A stretch of 59,280 nt of DNA from Candidatus Eiseniibacteriota bacterium (GTDB taxonomy: Bacteria; Orphanbacterota; Orphanbacteria; Orphanbacterales; Orphanbacteraceae): the NCBI GenBank assembly GCA_024276995.1, contig JAJRWB010000077.1, positions 1 to 59,280 on the forward strand, written 5' to 3'. The notes beneath the pieces were generated by a model. That model was not told where the DNA came from and searched no databases. It worked only from the letters and a program-made list of their open reading frames with translations. Shown piece by piece: positions 30,621 through 38,881 of the stretch; position 1 is the first letter of the stretch; each line of letters starts with the position of its first letter. A program made the translations under genes and the position numbers.

Positions 30621-33600
30621 ATGCTGATCCCGCTGATCCGAACGAAGATCACCGTACCCGCGCCGCCCTCGTCCTATCTCCCGAGGCCGCGGCTCGATGC
30701 GCTCGCCGACGCGTGGCGTGGGAAACGGCTCGTCCTCGTCGCCGCCGGGGCGGGATTCGGCAAGACGTCGTTCCTCGCGGCGCGGGCGCGTGATTCGAAA
30801 GAGGCGGTGTCGTGGTTCACCCTCGACGAGATCGACACTGATTTCGACTCCTTCGAAACGCATCTGAGAACGGCGGTTTGTGGCGGGGAAGCGAACCGCC
30901 CGGCCGGCGGCAACGTGGAGAGCGGCGATGCTCCAAGGCGCCTTCTCGCCGACATCGTTCATTCCCTCCGGGGTACGGGGCGCATTCTCATTCTCGACGA
31001 TGTTCATCTCGTATCGGGAAGCGTCGAGGTTCTCGACTTCCTCCACGCCTTGATCCGCTACCTGCCGGACGGCTGCACCCTCGTCCTCTCATCAAGGGAA
31101 CACCTCGACCGTTCGGTGACGAGACTTCGCACCGGCGGCCTGGCGGCATCCCTCGAATCGGCCGATCTCGCGTTCACCGCCGAGTAGCTGACCGCTCTCT
31201 TCCGGCGCCGCTTCCCCCGATTCGAACTCGAGCGGGAACATGCCGAGAAGATCATCGCGCTCACCGAAGGGTGGGCGGCGGGCATCGAGATCTTCCTCCA
31301 GGTTCTCGACGGAGGATCGGCGGACCTGGTGGCCGGCGCTCTTGAAAGAGTGCGCTCCGCCGGGGCCGGATGGTTCCCTTATTTCGCCGAAGAGGTGATC
31401 GCCCGGCTCGACCCGGAATTGCGCGATTTCCTCCGTCGATCATCGGTGCTCCCCCTTCTCAGCGGATCGCTGTGCGACGAAGTGCTCCGGATCTCGCGTA
31501 GCTCCGCGATTCTGAAGAAGCTGGTGAGGCGGAATCTCTTCACTTTTCCCGCGGGCGACGGGAAATCGTTTCGCTATCACCATCTCTTCCGCGACTTCCT
31601 TCAGGAAGGACTCGAACAGTCGATGCCGGAAAGGAAGATTCGCGCCCTCCGGCGGCGGGGTGCATCGGCGCTGAAGAAGAGAAGGCTGTGGAGCGACGCC
31701 ACGGCGGCCTACGCCGAGGCGGGCGACGCGGAATCGACGCTCCGCCTGTTCGAACAGATGGGAGAGGCTCTTCTCGCCAACGGCCGCTACGGCGTTCTTC
31801 GCCGGGCGCTCGATATCATTCCGCCGCGCCTGCTGAACCGGAGCGCCCCGGCGCTTTTCGTGCTCGGCCGGGTTCACGAGATCCAGGGTCGATGGAAAGA
31901 GGCGGAAAAGGCGTACCGGAGCGCACTGCACCTCTCTCCCCCGGGTCCGAAGCGCGCCGAACTGATGAGCCACCTCGCCCAGCACAAGGTGCGGAAAGGG
32001 GATTACCGGAGCTCGCTTCGCCTGTGCAACCGCGCCCTTGCCGAACCGGGAAGGATGAGTCCCGTCGTGCGCGGCAGGATCCTCGTGATAAGAGGCGTTT
32101 CGTCGTGCGATGTCGGGCGGCTCGACGAGGGGGAGAAATACCTGCAAGAGGCGCTCTCCCATGCCCGGAAACGGGACGACATCTACGAGGAAGGCAGAAC
32201 GCTTTACATGCTCGCGGCGAATGTCCACGGCCACAGGGGGGAGTTTTCCGCCGCACGGGATGCGGCGCGCCGGTCGCTCGCCATCTTCCGGAAACGGAAG
32301 GATCCGAGGCGGATCTGCCACAGCATGGGGGTCCTCGCCTGGGTCACCACGGCGGGGGGGGCGGTTCGCACCGGACGGGAACTGACCCGGGAGGCGCTCC
32401 GGCTCTCGGAGAACCTCGGTTACACCATGATGACCGCGGTGTCCCGCTACACGCTCGGCTGCTGCGATCTGGCCGATCGCGATCTCGACGGCGCGGGGAG
32501 GCATTTCGAAGCGGCGAGGCGGATGGGGGAAGAGCTGGGAGAGGCGGAAATGAGAGCGAGCCCCCACATCGGTCTCGGCAGAACCGCCCTCGCGTCGGGG
32601 AACAGGCAGCTCGCGCGCCGCCACACCCTTCACGCCCTCGAGGTGGCCCACGCCATGAAGGCGGAAATGCTCGAGGCGGAGTGTCGCGTTCTCCTCGGGC
32701 TCACGTGGGCCGGCACGCGGAGGACACGCGCGGCGAAGGAATACGATGCGGCGGAGAAGATCTTCCGCTCCACGGGCGCCGCGTTCCATCTTCACAGGCT
32801 GTTGCTGATCCGGCTCGACACGGAGCGGGCGAAAAAGGGCGGGGCGGCCGCGCCGATTCTTACCGAACTGCTCGAGGGTGCGGCGCGCATGGAGCACGAC
32901 CCCCTCTTTCTCACACTCGAACCGGAAAGAGCGGCGCGCGTTCTTCCAATGGCGATCGAAGCGGGCATCGCCGTCGACTACGCCTCGGCGCTCCTCGTCC
33001 GGCTCGATCGCATCGCCGCGCCGGGACTCGCCGCGCTCTCGCGAAGCGAATCGGAATCCGTGCGTTTGCGTGCGGTCGAAATTCTCGCCCGGATCGGCGG
33101 GGACGAGGCGCGTCGCACCCTCGCCCGCGCCGCGGACGGAAAAACGGAAGCCGGAAGATCCGCCGGGAAAGCGGCGCGCGAACTCGCCGATCTGCCGGTC
33201 GTCCCTCTCGAGATCAAGGCACTCGGTCCCCTTCGCGTTACCATCGGCAAGCGGGAGATCCGCTTCGGCGGGTGGAAATCGAAACGCGCTCTCCGACTCT
33301 TCCAGTTCCTCTTGGTGCAGCGCTTCCGCTGGGTTCAGCAGGAAGTGATCGTCGATTCGTTCTGGCCCGATTCCGACATGAAGAAAGGGGGGAACAGCCT
33401 TCGCCAGAGCGTCTTCCTTCTCCGGAAGATCCTCGAACCGGGAGCTTCCAACGGGGGCGCGGCGGGTTATGTAAGGCACCGAAACGAGGCGTACCGTCTC
33501 GAACCGGGAGAACGGCGACGATACGATGTGGCCGAATTCGAGGATCTCCTCCGGAAGGGGGATGTCGCGTGGAATGCCGGGGAAAAGGACAAGGCGCGCA

Positions 33601-33977
33601 AGCTGCTCGAAAGGGCGATCGGCCTGTACGAGGGAGATTTCCTCGCGGAGAGTCCGTATGAAGAGTTCGCCGTGGTGGAAAGGGAACAGCTGCGCGACCG
33701 CTTTCTCCGTGCCGTGCGAAGGGTTGTCTCGCTCTTCTCGGAGAACGGAAGGTGGGAGCGAGTCGTTCCGCTCGCCCGGCGAGGTCTGAGCTTCGACCCG
33801 TACGGCGAGGAATTGTATCGCCGCCTGGTGGTCGCCCATTGCGAAATGGGAAACCGGCGCGAGGCGCTCGCCGATTATCACAGGTACGAAGAGATGATGA
33901 GCCGGGAGATGGATCTCCTCCCCTCGCCGGCGATGAAGAAGCTCGCGGAAAAGGCGGCCGCTCTCGGCGGAAAATGA
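30621..33977 (+). pseudogene. MalT-type STAND ATPase / SARP (BTAD) regulator interrupted by an in-frame TAG
   Basis: One continuous frame of 1,118 codons has a TAG at 31185-31187 (codon 189). Before it lie a MalT-like N-terminus (PRPRLDAL), Walker A AGAGFGKTS (about 42-50) and Walker B ILILDDVH. Directly after it the MalT sequence continues without a shift (ALFRRRFP, ALTEGWAAGIEIF). Tetratricopeptide-like repeats fill about 250-800. The C-terminus is an OmpR-like winged helix (GGWKSKRALRLFQFLL) plus a bacterial transcriptional activator domain (LYEGDFLAESPY). A downstream product starting near 31329 would lack the ATPase core. A nonsense mutation, an assembly error or readthrough are all possible. 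The coding pattern after the TAG shows no further decay. Confidence 0.8.
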
Positions 33978-34020
33978 TCCACCGGTCCGCTCGGCGGCGA
34001 CGGCCGCGCGCGACCGCGCC

Positions 34021-34947
34021 CTATCCGCACCCGCCACGCATGCGGACGAATCGGTCGATCAGCACGCCGTGCCTCAATCCCCGGTCGCTCACGAGAATCG
34101 AATCGGCGCCGAGCTTTCCCATGATCGTACTCACGATCACCACCCCGGCGAGAATCACGTCGGCCCTCGCCGGTAGGAGCCCGACGATCCCTTTGCGCTC
34201 TTCCACCGTGGCGCCGGCGTAGAGCTTCACCTGGCGGTCGGCCTCGTCGCGCGGGAGAAGAGAACCCTGGATCGAAGCGGGGTCGTACTCCTCCAGTCCG
34301 AGCATGACCGACGCGAGACTCGTCACCGTCCCGCCGATGCCGACCACCGTCGCGGCGCCGCCCGGCGGATCGCCGAGTTCGCGGTTCACCCGGGAGACGA
34401 GATCCGCCAGCTCACCCGGCGAGACCGGATCGGTTTTCAGCATCTCCTCGGTGAGCCGCCGTACGCCCACGGGAAGGCTGTATCTCCTCTCGATCTCACC
34501 GGCGGAAACGAAAATGAACTCCGTCGAGCCGCCGCCGGCGTCGAAGAGGCACGCTTTCCCCGGTGGGAGATCCAATCCCGAAAGGGCGCCGGCAGAGGAG
34601 AGCCTCGCCTCCTCGTCACCGGCGAGGATCTCGACGTTCACACCGAAACGGTCACGCGCCACGGAAGTGAATTCGACACGGTTCGACGCGCTTCGAAGCG
34701 CCATGGTGCCGACCACGGCGACCGGTGAGGCACCCATTTCGCGCGCCGTGTCGAGGAAGACGCCGAGAAGATCGAGATTCCGGTCGATCGCCCCGCCGTC
34801 GAGGCGGCCCGTCCGGTGAAGCCGTTCGCCCAGGCGCGAGACGCGCGTCGTGTCGGCCGCCACGGCGAACGAACCATCGTCGCCGACATCCGCCACGAGG
34901 AGCTTCATCGAGTTGCTTCCCACGTCGATGACCGCGCACCGGTTCAT
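34021..34947 (-). CDS. ppx: Exopolyphosphatase / pppGpp phosphohydrolase (Ppx/GppA family)
   Basis: A 308-residue ASKHA-fold hydrolase with AVIDVGSNSMKLLVADV at the N-terminus, ATVVGIGGTVTSLASVMLGL in the second half, FDAGGGSTEFIF in the middle and LGADSILVSDRGLRHG at the C-terminus. This is the short, two-domain form without the helical C-terminal extension of E. coli Ppx (about 510). It hydrolyses polyphosphate or pppGpp. The ATG at 34947 overlaps the stop of the upstream CYTH-like gene (ATGA). The longer in-frame extension overlaps that gene and is not used. Its neighbours point to phosphate storage and retrieval. Confidence 0.9.
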   Translation of the reverse strand: MNRCAVIDVGSNSMKLLVADVGDDGSFAVAADTTRVSRLGERLHRTGRLDGGAIDRNLDLLGVFLDTAREMGASPVAVVGTMALRSASNRVEFTSVARDRFGVNVEILAGDEEARLSSAGALSGLDLPPGKACLFDAGGGSTEFIFVSAGEIERRYSLPVGVRRLTEEMLKTDPVSPGELADLVSRVNRELGDPPGGAATVVGIGGTVTSLASVMLGLEEYDPASIQGSLLPRDEADRQVKLYAGATVEERKGIVGLLPARADVILAGVVIVSTIMGKLGADSILVSDRGLRHGVLIDRFVRMRGGCG

Positions 34948-35546
34948 CTCGACCGCCGCCCGAAGTTCAAGCGCTTCAGCAGGGCCACATAGCTCGTATT
35001 CTCGAATTCGATGAAACCGAACTCCTTCACCAAAGAGAGAACGATGCCGGCATCCGCGTGTTCGACGCATACGGTCTTCACCACGCCCCCCGCCACGTCG
35101 AGTTCGGCTCTCTCGAGGATGGCGCCTTTATACAGATAACCCCATCGTCGTTTCGACACGGGAACGACTCTGAACGGTCCCGCCGCGCCGGTCATACCGG
35201 AGAGGAACGCCTCTTCGTCGTACACCGCATCACGGAACGGCCGGGGCGGAAGGGAAAGAGCTTGAAAGAGCGCATCGACCACGCCGGCGGCGAGGGGGAA
35301 AGGTTCTTTCATCACGGGGCTCCACCGCTCGAGCCGGTCGGCGTTCACCTCGCGGAGAATCTTGACGTCGAGCGCACCGCCGCGGATCTTGACGTTCCCG
35401 TCGCTTAGCGGGGAGAGAAGATACACCTCCGAGCTCTCCACGAAACGGCTGCAATCGAGGGCGGTGAGTTTCTCCTCCCCTTCGCCGAAGGAATCGCCGA
35501 AGGCGCGCCACTCCCAGCGGGGAACGATTCCATCGATGGCGCCCAC
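34944..35546 (-). CDS. CYTH-like protein of the phosphate cluster (family uncertain)
   Basis: A 200-residue protein lying between the Na/Pi transporter and Ppx genes, six bases after one and overlapping the other. It starts with a WEWRAFG motif and has alternating charged strands (VYLLSPLSDGNVKIRGGALDVKIL, ERAELDVAGGVVKTVCVE) reminiscent of CYTH/triphosphate-tunnel folds that bind polyphosphate or triphosphate. I do not see a clean ExExK signature, so the assignment is tentative. The start is a GTG immediately after GGGGGAG, an unusually short spacing. A slightly downstream start is possible. A polyphosphate-related role is inferred from context. Confidence 0.5.
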   Translation of the reverse strand: MGAIDGIVPRWEWRAFGDSFGEGEEKLTALDCSRFVESSEVYLLSPLSDGNVKIRGGALDVKILREVNADRLERWSPVMKEPFPLAAGVVDALFQALSLPPRPFRDAVYDEEAFLSGMTGAAGPFRVVPVSKRRWGYLYKGAILERAELDVAGGVVKTVCVEHADAGIVLSLVKEFGFIEFENTSYVALLKRLNFGRRSR

Positions 35547-35552
35547 CTCCCC

Positions 35553-37721
35553 CTAACGCGGTGCGTGCGGCTTGGCGCCGCCGTACGTGCCGGTATGCAG
35601 ATCATGGTCGTGCTGGGCGATGATCGCCCGCGCCACGTTCGCCGTGTAGCTGTTCATGCGGCGGAGAATATCCATCAGCTCGAGATGGATCTCGCTGGTG
35701 GCCACCGATTCCTGCACCGCGTTCCGCACCCTCTCGAAGTGCGCCTGCCGGTACGCTCCCTCGAGGGCGACGTACTTCGCCTGCTTCACCGTCATCTTCT
35801 TCGCCTTCTCGAGGCTCACGTCGCGAAAAGCGATGAGCGCACGGCTCACCTGCTTCATCATCTTGAGATGGTATGCCCGCACCTCTGTTTTTCCCGATTC
35901 GGAAAAGTCCTCGTTCAGGGCGATCATCTTCCTCGCCAGCGGCCTGAGATCTTTGTCCACGATATCGGCGAACTGCTCGAACTGGCTGTTCACGTGCATC
36001 ATGAGGTACACCTCCCGCGCCTGGTCCTCGCTGATATCCTGCTGCGTGATCGCCAGGAGATACTTGCTGATCTGCTGCTCGAGCTCGTCCACCTCCTGTT
36101 CGAGTTCATGAAGCTCGTCGAGCACCTCGATGTTTCTTTCGAGAAACGGTTCGAGGCACAGCTGCGCCATGCGGCGGACCTTCTTCCCGAGACCGAGAAT
36201 CTCCACCTTCGCCAGGTTGAGGGCGAGGGCGGGGGCGTTCAGCAGCTCGCGATCGAGATGCCGCGGCTTGAAGCGGTATTCCTCCACCTCCTCCCTGTCG
36301 GGAAAGATCCGGGTGATCGCCGCCGCGAACAGCCCGGTGAATGGAAGGAGGATCATGGCGGTGGCCACGTTGAAGAACGTGTGGGCGTTCGCGATCTGGC
36401 GGGGAATCACCTTCCCCATGATCGCCGGGTCGTTTGCGATCACGCCGTGGCCGGGGGAGACGGCGCGCACCAAGTCGGCGAAGTGGGGAATCCATCCGAC
36501 GAAGATCAGCACGCCGACCACCTTGATCGCCGTGTGGGCGATTGCCACTCTCTTCGCCTCCCGCCCTGCGCCGATGCTCGCCAGGATGGCGGTGATGCAT
36601 GTTCCGATGTTGGCGCCGAAGATCAGCGGAATGCCGGCGGTCAGCGTGAGCAGACCCTGCTGCGCCAAGACGATGATGATCCCCGCGAAGGCGCCGCTGC
36701 TCTGGATCAGCGCGGTGAACGCCGTGCCGACCAGTATGCCGAGGAGCGGGTTTTCCAGCTCGATCAGGATCGAGAGGAACGGCTTGTAGCTCCTCAAGGG
36801 ATACATCGCCTCGGACATGACGTGCATGCCGAAGAAGAGGATGCCGAAACCGAGAATCGCCTCTCCGATGTCGCGGACCCGGGCGTGACGCGAGAGAAAC
36901 TTCAGACCAAAACCGATGGCGATCATGAGGAGCGCATAGTCGGTGAGCTTGAAGGCGATCAGCTGGGCGGTGGCGGTGGTACCGATGTCGGCGCCGAGGA
37001 TCACGCCGAGAGTGCGGGCGAAACTCATCAGTTCCGCCTCGACGAAACTGACGAGCATCACCGTGGTGGCGCTCGAACTCTGGATCATGATCGTCACGAT
37101 CGCGCCGACGATGACGGCGACGACACGGTTCTTGGTGAGCGCCCCGAGAATGGCGCGCATCCTTCCTCCGGCGGTGCGCTGCAGGGAAGAGCTGAGCATT
37201 TCCATGCCATAAAGGAAAAGACCGAGCCCGCCGCCGAGACCGAAGACGATGAAAAGCACCCAGTTCGATTTGCGGATCGGGATGTGGTAGACGAGCTGCG
37301 TATCCTCTTCGCCGGTTCCTTCAATGCGGGCGGTCACCGTGTAGACCGCGGCGTCCTCGCCGGCGGTGAGATCGATCGATGCGATTCCATCCTCTCCGGA
37401 GACCACTTCACCCAGGTTCCGCGGCTCGGGGGCGACGAGGTCGAAGAAGACCGTCACCCCCTCCACCGGCTCACCTTCACCGTCGAGCACGAGCGCGCGG
37501 AGCGGTTCGGACAGCTTCTTTCCCACCAGGCCGCTCTGGCCGTCGCCCGATGCGATCCTGCCCGTCCCGGCATCGGTGGGAGGAACGAGACGAAGCGCAC
37601 CGGTCGAGCCGGCGAACACCGGAAAGGCGAAAAGGAACAGGGCGATGACGACCGATCTCCCCGCCGAGATTCGCCGACGGCCCGAAGCGAAGAATGAAGG
37701 AATCGCCTGTGGAAGAAACAC
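35553..37721 (-). CDS. Na+/phosphate cotransporter (NptA/PNaS family) with PhoU-like tail and N-terminal Ig-like domain
   Basis: A 722-residue membrane protein. A signal helix (VVIALFLFAFPVFA) precedes a ~120-residue Big-1-like Ig domain (GEPVEGVTVFFDLVAPEPRN ... DGIASIDLT), an unusual addition. The transporter core has two Na_Pi_cotrans repeats with the QSS motifs MIQSSSATTVM and LIQSSGAFAGI. The last ~210 residues are helical and PhoU-like (LELEQEVDELEQQI, MMHVNSQFEQFADIVDKDL). I chose GTG 37721, with GGAGAG six bases upstream. The frame is open to 37844 but without family sequence. It imports phosphate with sodium and is the first gene of a cluster with the CYTH-like and Ppx genes. Confidence 0.85.
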   Translation of the reverse strand: MFLPQAIPSFFASGRRRISAGRSVVIALFLFAFPVFAGSTGALRLVPPTDAGTGRIASGDGQSGLVGKKLSEPLRALVLDGEGEPVEGVTVFFDLVAPEPRNLGEVVSGEDGIASIDLTAGEDAAVYTVTARIEGTGEEDTQLVYHIPIRKSNWVLFIVFGLGGGLGLFLYGMEMLSSSLQRTAGGRMRAILGALTKNRVVAVIVGAIVTIMIQSSSATTVMLVSFVEAELMSFARTLGVILGADIGTTATAQLIAFKLTDYALLMIAIGFGLKFLSRHARVRDIGEAILGFGILFFGMHVMSEAMYPLRSYKPFLSILIELENPLLGILVGTAFTALIQSSGAFAGIIIVLAQQGLLTLTAGIPLIFGANIGTCITAILASIGAGREAKRVAIAHTAIKVVGVLIFVGWIPHFADLVRAVSPGHGVIANDPAIMGKVIPRQIANAHTFFNVATAMILLPFTGLFAAAITRIFPDREEVEEYRFKPRHLDRELLNAPALALNLAKVEILGLGKKVRRMAQLCLEPFLERNIEVLDELHELEQEVDELEQQISKYLLAITQQDISEDQAREVYLMMHVNSQFEQFADIVDKDLRPLARKMIALNEDFSESGKTEVRAYHLKMMKQVSRALIAFRDVSLEKAKKMTVKQAKYVALEGAYRQAHFERVRNAVQESVATSEIHLELMDILRRMNSYTANVARAIIAQHDHDLHTGTYGGAKPHAPR

Positions 37722-37884
37722 CGCTCTCTCCAGGATGAAAAAACGGGCGAACCCGCGAATCCGACGACAATCAGGCCCTTTATGGTAACGGATCGGGGGG
37801 CGCCTCGTCACGACTCTCTTTTCGTCCCCTCCCTTTCGCTCCACGAGGATCGACCGGCGGGCGGACCGGTTGCAGCAATCCGCT

Positions 37885-37914
37885 TTGCGGCTTCGACCGG
37901 TGTCGTGCCATAAT
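37885..37914 (+). promoter_or_regulatory. Candidate promoter for the PAP2 transcript
   Basis: TTGCGG (37885-37890), an 18-bp spacer and CATAAT (37909-37914) end six bases before the ATG of an 11-codon minicistron at 37921. The predicted transcription start would coincide with that ATG. Confidence 0.4.
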
Positions 37915-37920
37915 CACCCG

Positions 37921-37956
37921 ATGGAAACGAACCCTACCGGGGAAAAGATCCGATGA
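37921..37956 (+). CDS. 11-codon leader ORF coupled to PAP2
   Basis: ATG at 37921 opens a minicistron, MetGluThrAsnProThrGlyGluLysIleArg, whose TGA overlaps the PAP2 ATG (ATGA at 37953-37956). A -10-like CATAAT lies six bases upstream, and no ribosome binding site is present. The second gene has GGGGAAAAG before its ATG, so the minicistron could couple or modulate its translation. It may also be fortuitous. Confidence 0.35.
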   Translation: METNPTGEKIR

Positions 37957-38696
37957 CGGGCGGCGCGCGCCTCGCGGTGCTCGCGCTCCTCGCGGTGGCA
38001 CCCGTCGTGCCGGCGGCGAACGGACCCTCCCCCCATGCGCGGGAAGCCTCTCCCCCCCTCTTCCGCGAGACGGCGCGGTATCTCGGAAGCAAGCTGGGCG
38101 ACCTCGCCTCGCGGGAGACACTCCTGTGGACCGTGGCCGGCGCATCGTTGACGGTGCTCGCCCACCAGGTGGAAGACCCCGATGGGACGGCCGACTTCCT
38201 CGAAAAGAACCCCCTGGAGAACGCCTTCGATGCGGGGAACTATTACGGCCACGCGCTCTTCGCGACGGGGGCGACGGCCGCCGTCTGGATCACAGGACGT
38301 GCCGCCGGCAAACCGCACATCGAGGAGACCGCCATCGACCTGGGCACATCGTTCCTGATCGCCGGCTCGGTGACGGCGGCGCTCAAGTTCTCCATCGACC
38401 GGACCCGTCCGAACGGCGATTCCTATTCCTTCCCGTCGGGTCACGCCGCGATGGCGTTCACCGCGGCGCCGGTGTTGCAGAGGCGCTACGGACTCGGTGC
38501 CGGGATCCCCGCCTATGCCATGGCGTTCGTCACCGCCGCCGCCCGCATGGAAGACAGGAAGCACTACCTTTCCGACGTGGTCGCCGGCGCGGCGATCGGC
38601 ATGGTGGCGGGGAAGTTGGCGGTACCGGTGGAAGAAGAGCGCCGGCCGGCGCTGTTCATCGACGGCGAGGGCGCGGGAGTTCGGATGACCTTTTAA
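37953..38696 (+). CDS. PAP2-family (type 2 phosphatidic acid) phosphatase
   Basis: A 247-residue exported or membrane-associated phosphatase. The three PAP2 motifs are present in order: KFSIDRTRP (KxxxxxxRP form), SFPSGHAAMAF (PSGH), and ARMEDRKHYLSDVVAG (R...HxxxD, the nucleophile-activating block). A signal-like helix begins the protein, and several hydrophobic stretches follow. Members dephosphorylate lipid phosphates such as undecaprenyl pyrophosphate or phosphatidic acid. It is divergent from the phosphate transporter gene, but no shared regulatory site was recognised. The stop lies three bases from the ruin of the 3-hydroxyacyl-CoA dehydrogenase on the opposite strand. Confidence 0.87.
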   Translation: MTGGARLAVLALLAVAPVVPAANGPSPHAREASPPLFRETARYLGSKLGDLASRETLLWTVAGASLTVLAHQVEDPDGTADFLEKNPLENAFDAGNYYGHALFATGATAAVWITGRAAGKPHIEETAIDLGTSFLIAGSVTAALKFSIDRTRPNGDSYSFPSGHAAMAFTAAPVLQRRYGLGAGIPAYAMAFVTAAARMEDRKHYLSDVVAGAAIGMVAGKLAVPVEEERRPALFIDGEGAGVRMTF

Positions 38697-38857
38697 GGCG
38701 TCCCCCGAGGGGGAGGACGCGTTGGTGGCGAGAACGGCGTGAGCGGGCGCGGATCGGTGAGAACCACATCGTAACCCGCCATGGCGGCCACCTGGGCGAT
38801 GCCGTGGCCCATGACGCCGGCACCGACGACCGCGATCCTTTCGACTTCCCTTTTCAC
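38693..38857 (-). pseudogene. Remnant of a 3-hydroxyacyl-CoA dehydrogenase gene
   Basis: Reading minus from a GTG at 38857 (GGAG about 11 bases upstream), the first ~35 codons give VERIAVVGAGVMGHGIAQ and then AGYDVVLTD. This is the NAD-binding N-terminus of FadB/PaaH-type 3-hydroxyacyl-CoA dehydrogenases. Immediately afterwards another frame reads HAVLATNASS, the family's conserved segment normally about 65-70 residues further on. The two pieces are juxtaposed out of frame, so an internal deletion is the simplest explanation. Nothing of the remaining ~180 residues survives before the PAP2 gene. It follows the aldehyde dehydrogenase by 24 bp, in the position of a fourth box-operon gene. Confidence 0.7.
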
Positions 38858-38881
38858 AAACGTTTCCGCTCCCGCGCCGGT

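Noticed and set aside
31440-34037. 865-codon antisense frame opposite the MalT/SARP gene
   Set aside because: Shadow frame. The sense strand has TPR, winged-helix and BTAD sequence, and there is no ribosome binding site or motif on the antisense strand.
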